The notes under the pieces are model-generated. The model saw nothing but the letters and a program-made list of their open reading frames with translations. It ran no database searches and had not been told where the DNA came from. Positions 36,606 to 45,700 of a stretch of DNA of 64,000 nucleotides are shown here, piece after piece (position 1 is the first letter of the stretch; the number at the start of each line of letters is the position of its first letter). Source of the stretch: Foliimonas ilicis (GTDB lineage Bacteria > Pseudomonadota > Alphaproteobacteria > Rhizobiales > Rhizobiaceae). The position numbers and the translations under genes were made by a program. The DNA lies in the NCBI RefSeq assembly GCF_039939195.1, contig NZ_JBDUUH010000009.1, positions 185,978-249,977 on the forward strand, given 5' to 3'.

Positions 36606-37169
36606 TCAGTCCTTGACCTGCTCGCCGGGATAGGCGCCCCAGACAAGGGTCTGCCTGAGCCAGCCCGTATGCTCGCCAAAGCTCATCTGGCACCAGTCGC
36701 CATTGCAGGCGCGTATGGTCCCGATGACGCCGGGTTCGATCATCGCAATGGGCGACGCATCATTGGTCGGACGTGCCAGCAGTGAAATCTGCGATTCCTT
36801 GCCACGCTGCCACGGCGCGGTGATTGCCGTGCGGCGGCCCGAAAGCAGCGACTGGTTGATCCAGCCTTCGGCACCATCGGCGTCGCGAACGCGGCGCCAA
36901 TTGTCATATTCCTGGATGATTTCCATCGGCAGGCCCGGCTTCACATACATCCAGTCGACGGCGTAATTGACGCCGGGACCGATGCGCGAATTCACGCGGC
37001 CCGATTTGAGGCTGACAAAGCGCGGCAAGGGCAGGCCGCTTGCACCGCGCATCATCGTATCCTGTGTTGAGGCTGCCTGAGTGTCGCCATTGACGACCGC
37101 AGCCGACAGGAAAGCCAGTCCGAGCACAACCACACTTACGGTTCGACGAAGCGACACGAAACCAGACAC
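36606..37169 (-). CDS. exported SH3-domain protein
   Basis: A 187-residue protein. The start is GTG 37169 after GAGGAAC, followed by a signal peptide (hydrophobic residues about 11-28, cleavage near TQA). Two bacterial SH3 domains follow: about 58-110 (SRIGPGVNYAVDWMYV to GWINQSLL) and about 125-180 (NDASPIAMIEPGVIG to TGWLRQTLVWG). Such proteins bind peptidoglycan or proteins in the periplasm. There is no catalytic domain. A longer open frame to 37865 runs antisense through the next gene and is rejected. The function is unknown. Confidence 0.82.
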   Translation of the reverse strand: MSGFVSLRRTVSVVVLGLAFLSAAVVNGDTQAASTQDTMMRGASGLPLPRFVSLKSGRVNSRIGPGVNYAVDWMYVKPGLPMEIIQEYDNWRRVRDADGAEGWINQSLLSGRRTAITAPWQRGKESQISLLARPTNDASPIAMIEPGVIGTIRACNGDWCQMSFGEHTGWLRQTLVWGAYPGEQVKD

Positions 37170-37332
37170 GTTCGTTCCTCTGTTTGCCTTGCATTGGACA
37201 GGGACCGATCGTCCCCTTTTTCTTTGTCTTCGCCCACCGCGCTTGATACACAGTCGGTGATGCCGAGACCTGTTCTTACTTTCGCGCGTCTTGGTTAAAG
37301 AGGTCTCAACAGGATCCGGATTCGAGGAAATT

Positions 37333-38334
37333 ATGACCGGCAGGAAAAAGCCTCTCGTCGTTATCACCCGCAAATTGCCGGACCCTGTGGAAACACGCAT
37401 GCGCGAGCTTTTCGACACGCGCCTCAACATCGACGATTTGCCGATGACGCAGCCCGAACTGGTTGCAGCGGTCAAGGAAGCCAATGTGCTCGTGCCGACG
37501 ATTACCGACCGGATCGATGCGGCCCTGATCGCGCAGGCTGGCGAAAATCTGAAGCTGATCGCCAATTTCGGCAATGGCGTGGACAATATCGACGTCGTCG
37601 AAGCCGCAAAGAAGGGCATAACCGTCACAAACACGCCCAATGTGCTGACGGAAGACACGGCCGACATGACGATGGCGCTGCTTCTTGCTGTGCCGCGCCG
37701 TCTCACCGAAGGCGCGAACGTGCTGAAGACGGATGGCAAATGGTCCGGCTGGTCACCCACATGGATGCTTGGCCGGCGCATTTGGGGCAAGCGACTGGGT
37801 ATCGTCGGCATGGGACGGATCGGCACTGCGCTGGCGCGGCGCGCGAAGGCTTTCGGCCTGTCCATTCACTATCACAACCGCCACCGTGTATCGCGTGCCG
37901 TCGAGGATGAGCTGGAGGCGACCTATTGGGAAAGCCTCGACCAGATGCTGGCGCGCATGGACATCATTTCCGTGAACTGCCCCTCGACGCCCGCGACCTT
38001 CCATCTGCTTTCGGCGCGCCGTCTCGCTCTGATGCAGCCATCCGCTTACATCGTGAACATTGCGCGCGGCGACATCATCGACGAGGACGCACTGATTAAG
38101 CTGTTGCAGGACAACAAGCTGGCGGGTGCGGGGCTGGATGTTTTCCAGCATGAGCCATCCGTCAATCCCAAGCTGGTGAAGCTGGCTGGCAAGGGAAAGG
38201 TCGTCCTTCTGCCCCATATGGGTTCGGCGACGATGGAAGGCCGCATCGACATGGGCGAGAAGGTCATCATCAACATCCGCACCTTTTTCGACGGCCACCG
38301 TCCGCCGGACCGCGTCCTGCCGAACCGCATCTAA
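37333..38334 (+). CDS. D-isomer 2-hydroxyacid dehydrogenase (glyoxylate/hydroxypyruvate reductase type)
   Basis: A 333-residue NAD(P)-dependent dehydrogenase. The Rossmann motif is GIVGMGRIGTALARRAKAFG. The catalytic Arg lies in VNIARGD, Glu in the GLDVFQHEP block, and His in LLPHMGSAT. The closest family types reduce glyoxylate or hydroxypyruvate. ATG 37333 follows GAGGAAATT. It is monocistronic and convergent with the aconitase X genes. It could draw on the same glyoxylate pool as malate synthase G, but that is only inference. Confidence 0.88.
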   Translation: MTGRKKPLVVITRKLPDPVETRMRELFDTRLNIDDLPMTQPELVAAVKEANVLVPTITDRIDAALIAQAGENLKLIANFGNGVDNIDVVEAAKKGITVTNTPNVLTEDTADMTMALLLAVPRRLTEGANVLKTDGKWSGWSPTWMLGRRIWGKRLGIVGMGRIGTALARRAKAFGLSIHYHNRHRVSRAVEDELEATYWESLDQMLARMDIISVNCPSTPATFHLLSARRLALMQPSAYIVNIARGDIIDEDALIKLLQDNKLAGAGLDVFQHEPSVNPKLVKLAGKGKVVLLPHMGSATMEGRIDMGEKVIINIRTFFDGHRPPDRVLPNRI

Positions 38335-38344
38335 CACTTTAAGT

Positions 38345-38393
38345 GAGCATCGGAATAATCCGAAAACCGGTGCCCACTTTTCGGTCCGATGCT
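38345..38393. repeat. rhizobial-type 49-bp palindrome
   Basis: AGCATCGGA near 38346 is the inverse of TCCGATGCT (38385-38393), and the inner CCGAAAA (38360-38366) is the inverse of TTTTCGG (38378-38384) around CCGGTGCCCAC. Similar sequences with CCGAAAA-CCGGTG-CCACTTTTCGG are widespread between genes in Rhizobiales. It fills the gap between two convergent genes and probably serves as a bidirectional terminator. Confidence 0.8.
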
Positions 38394-38804
38394 TTAGGAA
38401 AGCGTTCGGATTTCGCCAGCGGCGGATATTTCGACCTGTCCTGTCAGCGAGGCGAATTCTTTGCGGTCGAGCTGAAGCGCAACGGGCGTTTGCCAGCCCA
38501 TTTCGCGGGCCACGATCAAGCCGAGCAGCAGGATCGCATCCGGTTCGTGAAGCACGATTGCCGCGGGCGCGTTGCCGCTGTGGATGAGTTCGAGAAGCAC
38601 GGCGGAGGCAGACGACGAACCGATTGTTCCGGGCAGGAAAAGCACTTTTCCGGCGATATTTTCACCGAGTTGGGGATGCCTTACATCGCTGATGTGCCCG
38701 GTCTTGGGATCGACGCCGCCCCAGAAACTGATCGGCGCGCTGAGAACGAGCGCCGGACCGAAGCCGCCTTCGCCTTCAACGAGAATGGATGCCGACATCT
38801 TCAT
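38394..38804 (-). CDS. aconitase X small subunit (DUF126)
   Basis: A 136-residue DUF126 (swivelling domain) protein, with the typical run GGVDPKTGHISDVRHPQLG and a serine-rich GTIGSSSASAVLLELI block. It pairs with DUF521 to form aconitase X. ATG 38804 overlaps the stop of the large subunit by four bases (ATGA), so the two are made in a fixed ratio. AcnX enzymes dehydrate substrates such as cis-3-hydroxy-L-proline in bacteria or phosphomevalonate in archaea. Confidence 0.9.
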   Translation of the reverse strand: MKMSASILVEGEGGFGPALVLSAPISFWGGVDPKTGHISDVRHPQLGENIAGKVLFLPGTIGSSSASAVLLELIHSGNAPAAIVLHEPDAILLLGLIVAREMGWQTPVALQLDRKEFASLTGQVEISAAGEIRTLS

Positions 38805-40051
38805 GCGGCAAGCACCTTGAATATAGGTCTGCCTGCGACCGCGCTTTCCACGCAGTCGCTGAGCGAGGCATAAAGAACCGCATATCCGGTGTTTCCCGGC
38901 GCATAATGCGCGAATTTTCCCGAATTCGTCATCAGGACGCCGCCGGACAATTCCGGCATGATCGGTGTCACCACCACGCAAGTATCGGCCACGACCACGA
39001 CGCCAAGCTGCTCAAGTGCCTTGCGTAAGCCTGTCTCGTCCAGCCGGGTCAGAACGTGGCGACCGGTACATGCGTAGATCGGTACGCGCAGTTTTCTCCC
39101 GGCCAAGGCTCTTTGAAGAGCTTCGAATTCGGCCAGTGAAAGATGCGGGCTGCCGATTGCGACGGCATCGAGCCTGTCAGTCGCGGAAGCCGTCGAAAGC
39201 CGCGCCTGCGCGTCCGCGGCCATTTCGCGCGTGACGCGGATCGTCATTTCGGGTTCGAAGCCGCCAAGCGCCGTTTCAATGTCGGGCGCTTCGGGCGTGA
39301 CGCCTGCGATGTGAAAAAGCCCGACAGCGCCGGACGATGCCGCCGCGGCTCCGAATGCCTTCAGCGCATCCTCGCCCGGATGTTTCGAAATACCGGTGAC
39401 GACGCCAATCGTTGTGCCGGTTTCGCGGCCGAAAAGGCTGCCTAGGACCGGCCAGGCGATTTCGGAGTTCAGAAAGTCATCCGGCAACATGCTGACGTCA
39501 AAAATCAGCTTTGCGCGCCTGTTTTCCGATAAATGCAGCCCGAAGGCAGGCGCTTTTCCAGAAATCGCGCAGGCAATGTCCAGAAAATCGCCATATCGAT
39601 TGGTCCGTGCACCAAGAACTGAATTGCAGAAAACGACCGCGTTGGATTCGCCCCAGGCAACATCCGAGCCGAACTCCGGCCTGTGACCGGCTTGATAGGG
39701 CGCGCAGGTCCAGCTTGGCTCGCAGCCAAGCGCGCGATAGGCCTGCATCATGCGGCGTGCCATTTCCCGTTCCGCAGGCGCGAGACGGGTTTTGGAGCAG
39801 CCGGTCAGATCGAGCGCGCCGACATTGAGCGTCGCGCGGACCGCGACCTTCGCGCCGCCTTCGACCAGCTTTTCGGCGAAAAGCGTGCCGGAATCGCCGT
39901 GGTAGAGCGCCCCGTCGATATGGGCGGATTTAATCGGGATCAGATGCGGCGCGCCCAAAAGCCGGGCGCTTTCGCCGACGATGCGCATAGCCATGGCCGC
40001 GCCGTCTGTTCCTGCCGTGATTGCGCGCTCTTCATCCGTAAGGAGTGTCAT
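38801..40051 (-). CDS. aconitase X catalytic subunit (DUF521)
   Basis: A 416-residue aconitase X catalytic subunit. Metal- and substrate-site residues are visible in HIDGALYHGDSG, GESNAVVFCNSVLGARTNR (Glu and Cys) and VADTCVVVTPI (Cys), matching the Cys/Cys/Glu mononuclear iron site proposed for AcnX. No hydroxyproline epimerase or transporter genes are nearby, so the substrate is open. The start overlaps the stop of the MoeB-like gene by four bases and the stop overlaps the small subunit, giving a tightly coupled three-gene unit. Confidence 0.9.
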   Translation of the reverse strand: MTLLTDEERAITAGTDGAAMAMRIVGESARLLGAPHLIPIKSAHIDGALYHGDSGTLFAEKLVEGGAKVAVRATLNVGALDLTGCSKTRLAPAEREMARRMMQAYRALGCEPSWTCAPYQAGHRPEFGSDVAWGESNAVVFCNSVLGARTNRYGDFLDIACAISGKAPAFGLHLSENRRAKLIFDVSMLPDDFLNSEIAWPVLGSLFGRETGTTIGVVTGISKHPGEDALKAFGAAAASSGAVGLFHIAGVTPEAPDIETALGGFEPEMTIRVTREMAADAQARLSTASATDRLDAVAIGSPHLSLAEFEALQRALAGRKLRVPIYACTGRHVLTRLDETGLRKALEQLGVVVVADTCVVVTPIMPELSGGVLMTNSGKFAHYAPGNTGYAVLYASLSDCVESAVAGRPIFKVLAA

Positions 40052-40800
40052 TTCGGGGTTTTTCGCGCGTAGCGCACGGTTTCGAACCGTGCTGCCAAGC
40101 CATCGTAAAGCAGGAGGCGACCGACCAAAGGCTCACCAATGCCGGTGATGAGCTTTATCGCTTCCATTGCCTGCAAGGTGCCCATCACGCCGGTCAGCGC
40201 GCCGATGACGCCCGCTTCTGCGCAGGAAGGAACGAGTCCGGCTGGCGGGGCTTGCGGGAACAGGTCGCGGTAGCCGGGATTCTGCTTTTCATATGGCTTC
40301 AACACGGTGAGCGAACCGTCAAAGCGCCCGACCGCTGCATGAACAAGCGGGCGCTTCTGCTCTTCGCACGCATCGGCAAGCGCATAGCGCGTTTCGAAAT
40401 TGTCGGAGCCGTCGACGACGAGGTCATATTGCGCAACAACATCCGCAGCATTTTCTGTGTTTAGTCGCATGTCATGTAAGTTAACGCTTACATTCGAATT
40501 GATGCCCTGGATGTTTTCCTTTGCGCTTTCGGTCTTCAAGCGTCCGACAGATGCCGTTCCATGAATGATCTGCCGTTGCAGATTGGAAAGCGAGACGACA
40601 TCGTCATCGACGATGCCAAGAGTTCCGACCCCGGCGGCCGCGAGATATTGCAGCACCGGCGCGCCCAGTCCGCCTGCTCCAATGACCAGCACCCGCGCGC
40701 GCTTGAGCTTCTGCTGACCCGCGCCGCCGATTTCAGGCAATACGATGTGGCGCGCATAGCGCTCAAGCTCGTCAGATGTCAGGGGAGGGGCGTTATTCAT
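40048..40800 (-). CDS. moeB: MoeB/ThiF/HesA family adenylyltransferase
   Basis: A 250-residue E1-like enzyme with the ATP site VLVIGAGGLGAPVLQYLAAAGVG and the conserved SDNFETRYALADAC block. It would adenylate the C-terminal glycine of a sulfur carrier (MoaD or ThiS). The two CxxC zinc pairs of E. coli MoeB are missing: the first region reads NPGYRDLFP and the C-terminus ends without cysteines. Only two cysteines are evident, including the one in PSCAEAG. Whether it serves MoaD or another carrier is undecided, so the symbol is provisional. Confidence 0.8.
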   Translation of the reverse strand: MNNAPPLTSDELERYARHIVLPEIGGAGQQKLKRARVLVIGAGGLGAPVLQYLAAAGVGTLGIVDDDVVSLSNLQRQIIHGTASVGRLKTESAKENIQGINSNVSVNLHDMRLNTENAADVVAQYDLVVDGSDNFETRYALADACEEQKRPLVHAAVGRFDGSLTVLKPYEKQNPGYRDLFPQAPPAGLVPSCAEAGVIGALTGVMGTLQAMEAIKLITGIGEPLVGRLLLYDGLAARFETVRYARKTPK

Positions 40801-40831
40801 TATCGCACCTTAGCGCGGCACTTTTGCTTTG

Positions 40832-42013
40832 TCAGGAAGGCTCTGTTGGCCGGACTGTGCCGTGATCGACAGTGAGAAATTGCGCGCGGCCTGCAATACT
40901 GGAGAAAAGCGCTGCTTCCGTGCCGGTCATGAATGCCTGGCAGCCCAGTTCATCGAGAATGTTGAACAAGGCTGCGCGACGGCCCGCATCCAGATGAGCG
41001 GCGATTTCGTCGAGCAGTAAGATCGGTACCAGACCGGACATCTCGCCGCAAAGCCGTGCATGCGAAAGCACCATACCGACCAGCAGCGCTTTTTGCTCGC
41101 CCGTCGAGCAGAGTTCGGCGGGCATGGATTTTGGGCGGTGATGCACGATGAGGTCGGAGCGATGTGGGCCTTCGAGCGTGCGGCCCGCAGCACGGTCGCG
41201 GTCGCGCCCGTCAGACAGCGCTTTGAGAAATTCTTCCTCGATATCGACCGCCGCCGCCTGTCCGATACGGTTTTCGAGCGTGCCGGAAAGGCTGATCTCG
41301 GCCTGCGGAAAGGGGCCGGTATCGGGCAATCTTTCGATCATTTTTGCCAGAAGCCGAACCATTTCAGCACGCGCAGCAGCAATCGCGACGCCGGTTTCGG
41401 CCATTTGCGTCTCGATTGCCTCAAACCAGACACGGTCGCGCACATTATCGGCAAGAAGCCGGTTCCGGCCACGCATTGCCTTTTCATAATTTAGCGCACG
41501 CTGGCCATGCTGGGGGTCAATGGCGAGAACCAGCCGATCCAGAAAACGGCGCCTGTCCGATGCCGAACCTGTAAAAAGCGTATCCATCGCGGGCGTCAGC
41601 CACACGATGCGCAGCCATTCGAGCAGATCATCGGCGGATTTTGCTGTTGCACCATTGATGCGCACACGGCGCCCTGCCTCGGGATTGGCGGCATCGGAAC
41701 TGAAAGTCCCGGTTCCAAGCTCACAGGTTCCGAGCGCGCCTTCCACGGTTGCGTGCACCGCAAAACCGCCGGTGCTGGCACCGCGGGAGACGTCCGAATA
41801 GGGCGCTCGCCGAAACCCGCGACCGGGCGTCAGGAAAGATATGGCTTCAAGGAGGTTGGTTTTGCCTGCGCCATTGTCGCCGGTGAACACGACTGCGCCT
41901 GGCTGAATATCCAGCGAAAGGGATTCGTAATTCCGAAAATCAGTAAGCTGAAGCTTACTGATGTAAGTGGGAGCGGGGTTATTACCGGACCCGCTCGTTT
42001 CGTTGTCGGTCAC
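40832..42013 (-). CDS. recF: DNA replication and repair protein RecF
   Basis: A 393-residue SMC-like ATPase with Walker A TGDNGAGKTNLLEA, an ABC signature around CSTGEQKALLVG and Walker B PILLLDEIAAHLDA. RecF loads RecA at gapped DNA with RecO and RecR. The start is GTG 42013, 13 bases after the dnaN stop; this places the conserved YISKLQLTDFRNY near the N-terminus. The open frame continues into dnaN without conservation. The AGGA ribosome-binding site is unusually close to this GTG, so the exact start is less certain. Confidence 0.92.
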   Translation of the reverse strand: MTDNETSGSGNNPAPTYISKLQLTDFRNYESLSLDIQPGAVVFTGDNGAGKTNLLEAISFLTPGRGFRRAPYSDVSRGASTGGFAVHATVEGALGTCELGTGTFSSDAANPEAGRRVRINGATAKSADDLLEWLRIVWLTPAMDTLFTGSASDRRRFLDRLVLAIDPQHGQRALNYEKAMRGRNRLLADNVRDRVWFEAIETQMAETGVAIAAARAEMVRLLAKMIERLPDTGPFPQAEISLSGTLENRIGQAAAVDIEEEFLKALSDGRDRDRAAGRTLEGPHRSDLIVHHRPKSMPAELCSTGEQKALLVGMVLSHARLCGEMSGLVPILLLDEIAAHLDAGRRAALFNILDELGCQAFMTGTEAALFSSIAGRAQFLTVDHGTVRPTEPS

Positions 42014-42026
42014 GTCCTGAAATGGA

Positions 42027-43145
42027 CTAAACGCGCATTGGCATGAGCACGTAAAGCGCGTGTTCGTCTGCCGTATCGTGAATGAGCGTTGGGGAACCTG
42101 CATCGGCAAGCATGAACTTGGCTTCTTTGCCGGAAAGCTGTGCGGCGACATCGAGAAGATACTTCGCGTTGAAGCCGATCTCGATCGGGTCGGACTGGTA
42201 ATCCGCCGCGAGTTCTTCGGTGGCGCTGCCGGAATCGGGATTGTTGACGGTAAGCGTAACCTGGCCTTCAGCGATCGTCAGCTTTACCGCGCGTCCGCGC
42301 TCGGAAGAAATCGTCGAAACGCGATCCACAGCCCTGGCGAATGTTTCGCGGTCGATGATCAACTGCTTGTCATTGCCGGTCGGGATGACGCGCTGATAAT
42401 CCGGGAACGTCCCGTCGATCAGCTTCGAGGTCAGAATGACATTGCCGATCGTCAGACGGATTTTCGTGTCCGACAGCTCGGTCGTGACTGCGACATCCGG
42501 GTCATCGACAAGCTTCTGCAGCTCGCTGACCGTCTTGCGCGGAATGATGATGCCGGGCATGCCTTCCGAGCCTGCTGGCGCGTCCATCTCGGCGCGCGCG
42601 AGGCGGTGCCCGTCGGTCGCGACCGAACGCAGCTTCAGCTTGCCGGCAACTTCATGTGTGTGAAGGAAAATACCGTTCAGATAATAGCGTGTCTCTTCGG
42701 TGGAGATCGCGAACTGCGTCTTTTCGATCAGGCCCTTCAGGGCTGCCGATTCCAGACGGAAAATATGTGAGAAAGAGCCAGCGGTAAGTTCCGGGAAATC
42801 GGACTGCGGCAGGCACTGCAGACGGAAGCTCGAACGCCCTGAGACGACTGACATGGCATTGCCATCTTCGTCGGTCTTCAACATCACTTCCGAGCCATCG
42901 GGCAATTTGCGCACGATGTCGTAGAGAAGATGCGCGGGAACAGTCGTTGCGCCGCCCTGTTCGACCTTCGCCGGTGTTGCCTCGGTGATTTCGAGATCGA
43001 GGTCGGTCGCCTTCAGCTCCAGGCTGTTGCCTTCGGCATTCAGAAGAACGTTCGAAAGGATCGGAATGGTGTTGCGCCGTTCGACCACGCGGTGAACGTG
43101 GTTGAGGGACTTCAGAAGGTTTGACCGTTCCAGAATAACACGCAT
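42027..43145 (-). CDS. dnaN: DNA polymerase III beta sliding clamp
   Basis: A 372-residue sliding clamp of three similar domains, beginning MRVILERSNLLKSLNHVHRVVERRNTIPIL and ending YVLMPMRV, both standard. It forms the ring that tethers polymerase III to DNA. It is followed by recF after 13 bases and preceded by dnaA across a 218-base gap. That gap contains one DnaA-box-like site TGGGGATAA (43293-43301, 8 of 9 matches). Confidence 0.97.
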   Translation of the reverse strand: MRVILERSNLLKSLNHVHRVVERRNTIPILSNVLLNAEGNSLELKATDLDLEITEATPAKVEQGGATTVPAHLLYDIVRKLPDGSEVMLKTDEDGNAMSVVSGRSSFRLQCLPQSDFPELTAGSFSHIFRLESAALKGLIEKTQFAISTEETRYYLNGIFLHTHEVAGKLKLRSVATDGHRLARAEMDAPAGSEGMPGIIIPRKTVSELQKLVDDPDVAVTTELSDTKIRLTIGNVILTSKLIDGTFPDYQRVIPTGNDKQLIIDRETFARAVDRVSTISSERGRAVKLTIAEGQVTLTVNNPDSGSATEELAADYQSDPIEIGFNAKYLLDVAAQLSGKEAKFMLADAGSPTLIHDTADEHALYVLMPMRV

Positions 43146-43363
43146 GACGAAACAGGCTCACTTACATGAAAGCGGGCTTTCGCGATCAACTACCGCGAAC
43201 GCCCATCAAGGTAGGAATCGAAGCAAACTGACAGGAAAACGACGCCAAACGCAAGCCCGCGAGCGCGCTTGCGTGCCGTAACTGTGGGTTTCTGGGGATA
43301 AACGGGCGCGCAGGGCTGTTTGCCCCGCGTACCCGGTTTTCCCGTCAGATCGCCGTGCGTTCT

Positions 43364-44890
43364 TCAAGCCTGATCGTTGATCAGGCGGCGCAGCAATTCC
43401 AGCTCCTGTGCCAGCGAATTGTCGCCGCCGGACAGGTCTTCGATCTTGCGAACCGCATGCAGGACTGTCGTGTGATCGCGACCGCCGAAGCGCCGTCCGA
43501 TTTCCGGCAGCGAGCGCGGCGTCATGACCTTGGAGAGATACATGGCCACCTGACGCGGCTTGACGATGGTTCGCGTGCGCCGGTTCGAAAGGAGTTCCGT
43601 CTTCGACACATTGTAGTGGCGGGCGACGATGCGCTGAATGTCTTCGATGCGCACCCGCTTTGGCTCGCCGGAGCGGTAGATATGGCCGAGAATCTCGTCG
43701 ATGCGATCAACTGTGATCTGCGGCTCGAAGGATTTGCGGAACAGAAGCTGGTTGAACGCGCCTTCCAGCTCGCGGCCGCTGCCCGTTATGGTCTGTGCGA
43801 TGTGGCTGAGAACTTCCTCGGAGAAGTCGAGGGTGGAATCTTCAACCTGCGCAGTGGCGAGCCGCAGCTTGAGCATGCCGAGCCGCATGCCGTAATCCGG
43901 CGTCGACATTTCCAGCGCCACGCCGCCATTGAGACGCGAACGAACGCGCGGCTCGAGCGATTCCAGTTCGGATGGCGGACGGTCTGCTGCAACGACGACC
44001 TGCTTTGCGCTGTCCAGCAGCATGTTGATCAGGTGGCAGAACTCATGCTGGATCGACTTGCCCTGCAGGAACTGCATGTCGTCGATGATCAGGAGGTCGA
44101 TGTCGCGCAATTGCTCTTTCAGCGTCAGGGCATTGTTGTCGCGAATGGCGGTGGCGAAACGCCACATGAAATACTCGGCCGTCAGATAGACGACGCGGGA
44201 TTTCGGGTTGTTCTTGAGCGATTCCGCAGCAATTGCCTGGAGGAGGTGGGTTTTGCCCAGGCCGACCGTTGCATGAAGGAAAAGCGGGTTGAAGCGGGAA
44301 TTCGATTCCGCCACAGCGCGCGATGCGGCCAGCGCCACACGGTTCGATGGGCCTTCAAGGAAGGAATCGAATGTGTAGCGCGCATCCAGCGGCGAGCCGA
44401 GAACGCTCTGCTTGAAGTCGCTGTCGGCGGTATCGTTGCGCGACGAGCGTTCCGGGCGTGCCGTATTCATGATGCCGGCTCCCAGAGCCGCTACAGCGGG
44501 CTTCACCGGCTTGCGGGCAGAAAGCTGCTCGACTTCGATCGGAGGGCGCATGTTGCGCGTCGCTGTCCGAACGATGATGTCCACCTTGAGGATCTCGGCG
44601 TCTTCCTGCTTCCACAACTCGGCAATGAGGTCGAGATAGTGGCCGTTGATCCAGGAACGCAGGAAGGCCGTGGGAACGGAAATGCGGACCACGCCCCGCG
44701 AAGCTTCGGTAAGCTTCATACGGCCGAACCAGCTTGAGTAGACTTCGCTACCAAGTCTGGCCTTGAGCTGTGCCTTCACGCGTTCGAATGCGGACTCAGC
44801 TCCGGCAGTTACTATCATGCCATCCCTCTCGATCGAATTTTCTGAAAAAAGAACACCATTTCTGGCGTTTCCATCGATGCCGCTTTGCAT
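43364..44890 (-). CDS. dnaA: chromosomal replication initiator DnaA
   Basis: A protein of up to 508 residues. Domain I (about 30-115) includes VYSSWFGRMKL, followed by a variable linker. The AAA+ core has Walker A TVGLGKTHLLQA (Lys213) and Walker B LLIIDDMQFL, and domain IV carries the DNA-binding signature FGGRDHTTVLHAVRKIE. It melts the origin and loads the helicase. Two starts compete: ATG 44890 after GAGGA, and ATG 44818 after a closer GAGAGGGA. The latter gives MIVTAGAESAFERV, 484 residues, and fits the shorter N-termini of relatives. Confidence 0.96.
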   Translation of the reverse strand: MQSGIDGNARNGVLFSENSIERDGMIVTAGAESAFERVKAQLKARLGSEVYSSWFGRMKLTEASRGVVRISVPTAFLRSWINGHYLDLIAELWKQEDAEILKVDIIVRTATRNMRPPIEVEQLSARKPVKPAVAALGAGIMNTARPERSSRNDTADSDFKQSVLGSPLDARYTFDSFLEGPSNRVALAASRAVAESNSRFNPLFLHATVGLGKTHLLQAIAAESLKNNPKSRVVYLTAEYFMWRFATAIRDNNALTLKEQLRDIDLLIIDDMQFLQGKSIQHEFCHLINMLLDSAKQVVVAADRPPSELESLEPRVRSRLNGGVALEMSTPDYGMRLGMLKLRLATAQVEDSTLDFSEEVLSHIAQTITGSGRELEGAFNQLLFRKSFEPQITVDRIDEILGHIYRSGEPKRVRIEDIQRIVARHYNVSKTELLSNRRTRTIVKPRQVAMYLSKVMTPRSLPEIGRRFGGRDHTTVLHAVRKIEDLSGGDNSLAQELELLRRLINDQA

Positions 44891-45608
44891 TCTCGCAATA
44901 TTCCTCGTTCAAACTCAAAAATAGATGCCGCGAAGCTTTTTAGACGCCGCAGGCCCCGCATCATTCAAAACGACAATCAGGCAGTCCCAATCCCGATGTC
45001 CCCGTGCCGATTATCAATGTCCCGGATCGGGACATGTTTTCCTTTCTCCGTCCAACGCACAAAAAAGGGCAAAAGAAACCTGTCTTCGGTGCCGCCACCG
45101 AAGTACACTTTTGCTCGCGATGTTGCTTACCCCACTTCCAACTTACGCATCGAGAAGACAAACCAAGCCCGTTCACGGACAGGGTCCGCGTTTAGAAATC
45201 CATCAATTTTCAGGCTGGGTTAAAGGCCGAAGGCCCGTCCCTCTCAACAACTGGACTTTACAAAATTGGCTGTGGACAGGGCAAGTGCACGTCTAACTCA
45301 TTTTTAACGAATCTGGTTACTGAACTTCCCGTTTTGACACCGTCTTTTGGGCTTGAAATCCACTAAACCGTTTTGATTCAAAACCTTTTCCCTGTGCGCC
45401 TAAAAGAGTCCAGCATCAGGATTCTTTTTTTAAATAATTCCCTTGACAGCTAATTGCCCGGGCCAGTCCCCAGCCGCTATGAACAAGCTGTGGATGACCA
45501 TCTGTAAGTGCATGATATTAATGAATAATTTCTGCCAAGGCGAATCCTGAGTATTAGTCTCTAAAAGACGGGTCTATATCAGGAAATGCGCATGTGCCGG
45601 CAAAGCAA

Positions 45609-45637
45609 AACCGCTGCTATTTTTTTCAGCAGCGGTT
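45609..45637 (-). terminator. second hairpin downstream of rpsT
   Basis: AACCGCTGCT (45609-45618 region) pairs with AGCAGCGGTT (45628-45637) around a T-rich loop. On the minus strand it is followed by TTTGCTTTG. It is a perfect 10-bp stem lying beyond the first rpsT terminator and may act as a back-up. Confidence 0.6.
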
Positions 45638-45676
45638 GCTGGTCGGGCTTGCGCTCAACTCATTGTCAGGCAAACG

Positions 45677-45700
45677 AAAAACCCGACGCGCAGCGCCGGG
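45677..45700 (-). terminator. intrinsic terminator of rpsT
   Basis: On the minus strand CCCGGCGC-TGC-GCGTCGGG forms a stem with one mismatch, followed by TTTTTCGTTT. It lies 35 bases after the rpsT stop. Confidence 0.8.

Noticed and set aside
36606..37865. Long upstream extension of the SH3 protein to 37865
   Set aside because: The extension is antisense to the hydroxyacid dehydrogenase and lacks family similarity; GTG 37169 with a ribosome-binding site and signal peptide is the better start.
43355..44737. 460-codon plus-strand frame over dnaA
   Set aside because: Shadow of dnaA, whose AAA+ and DNA-binding motifs are on the minus strand.
44885..45296. Open frames of 112 and 123 codons in the rpsT-dnaA gap
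   Set aside because: They overlap each other in different frames, lack ribosome-binding sites and show no coding-like composition.
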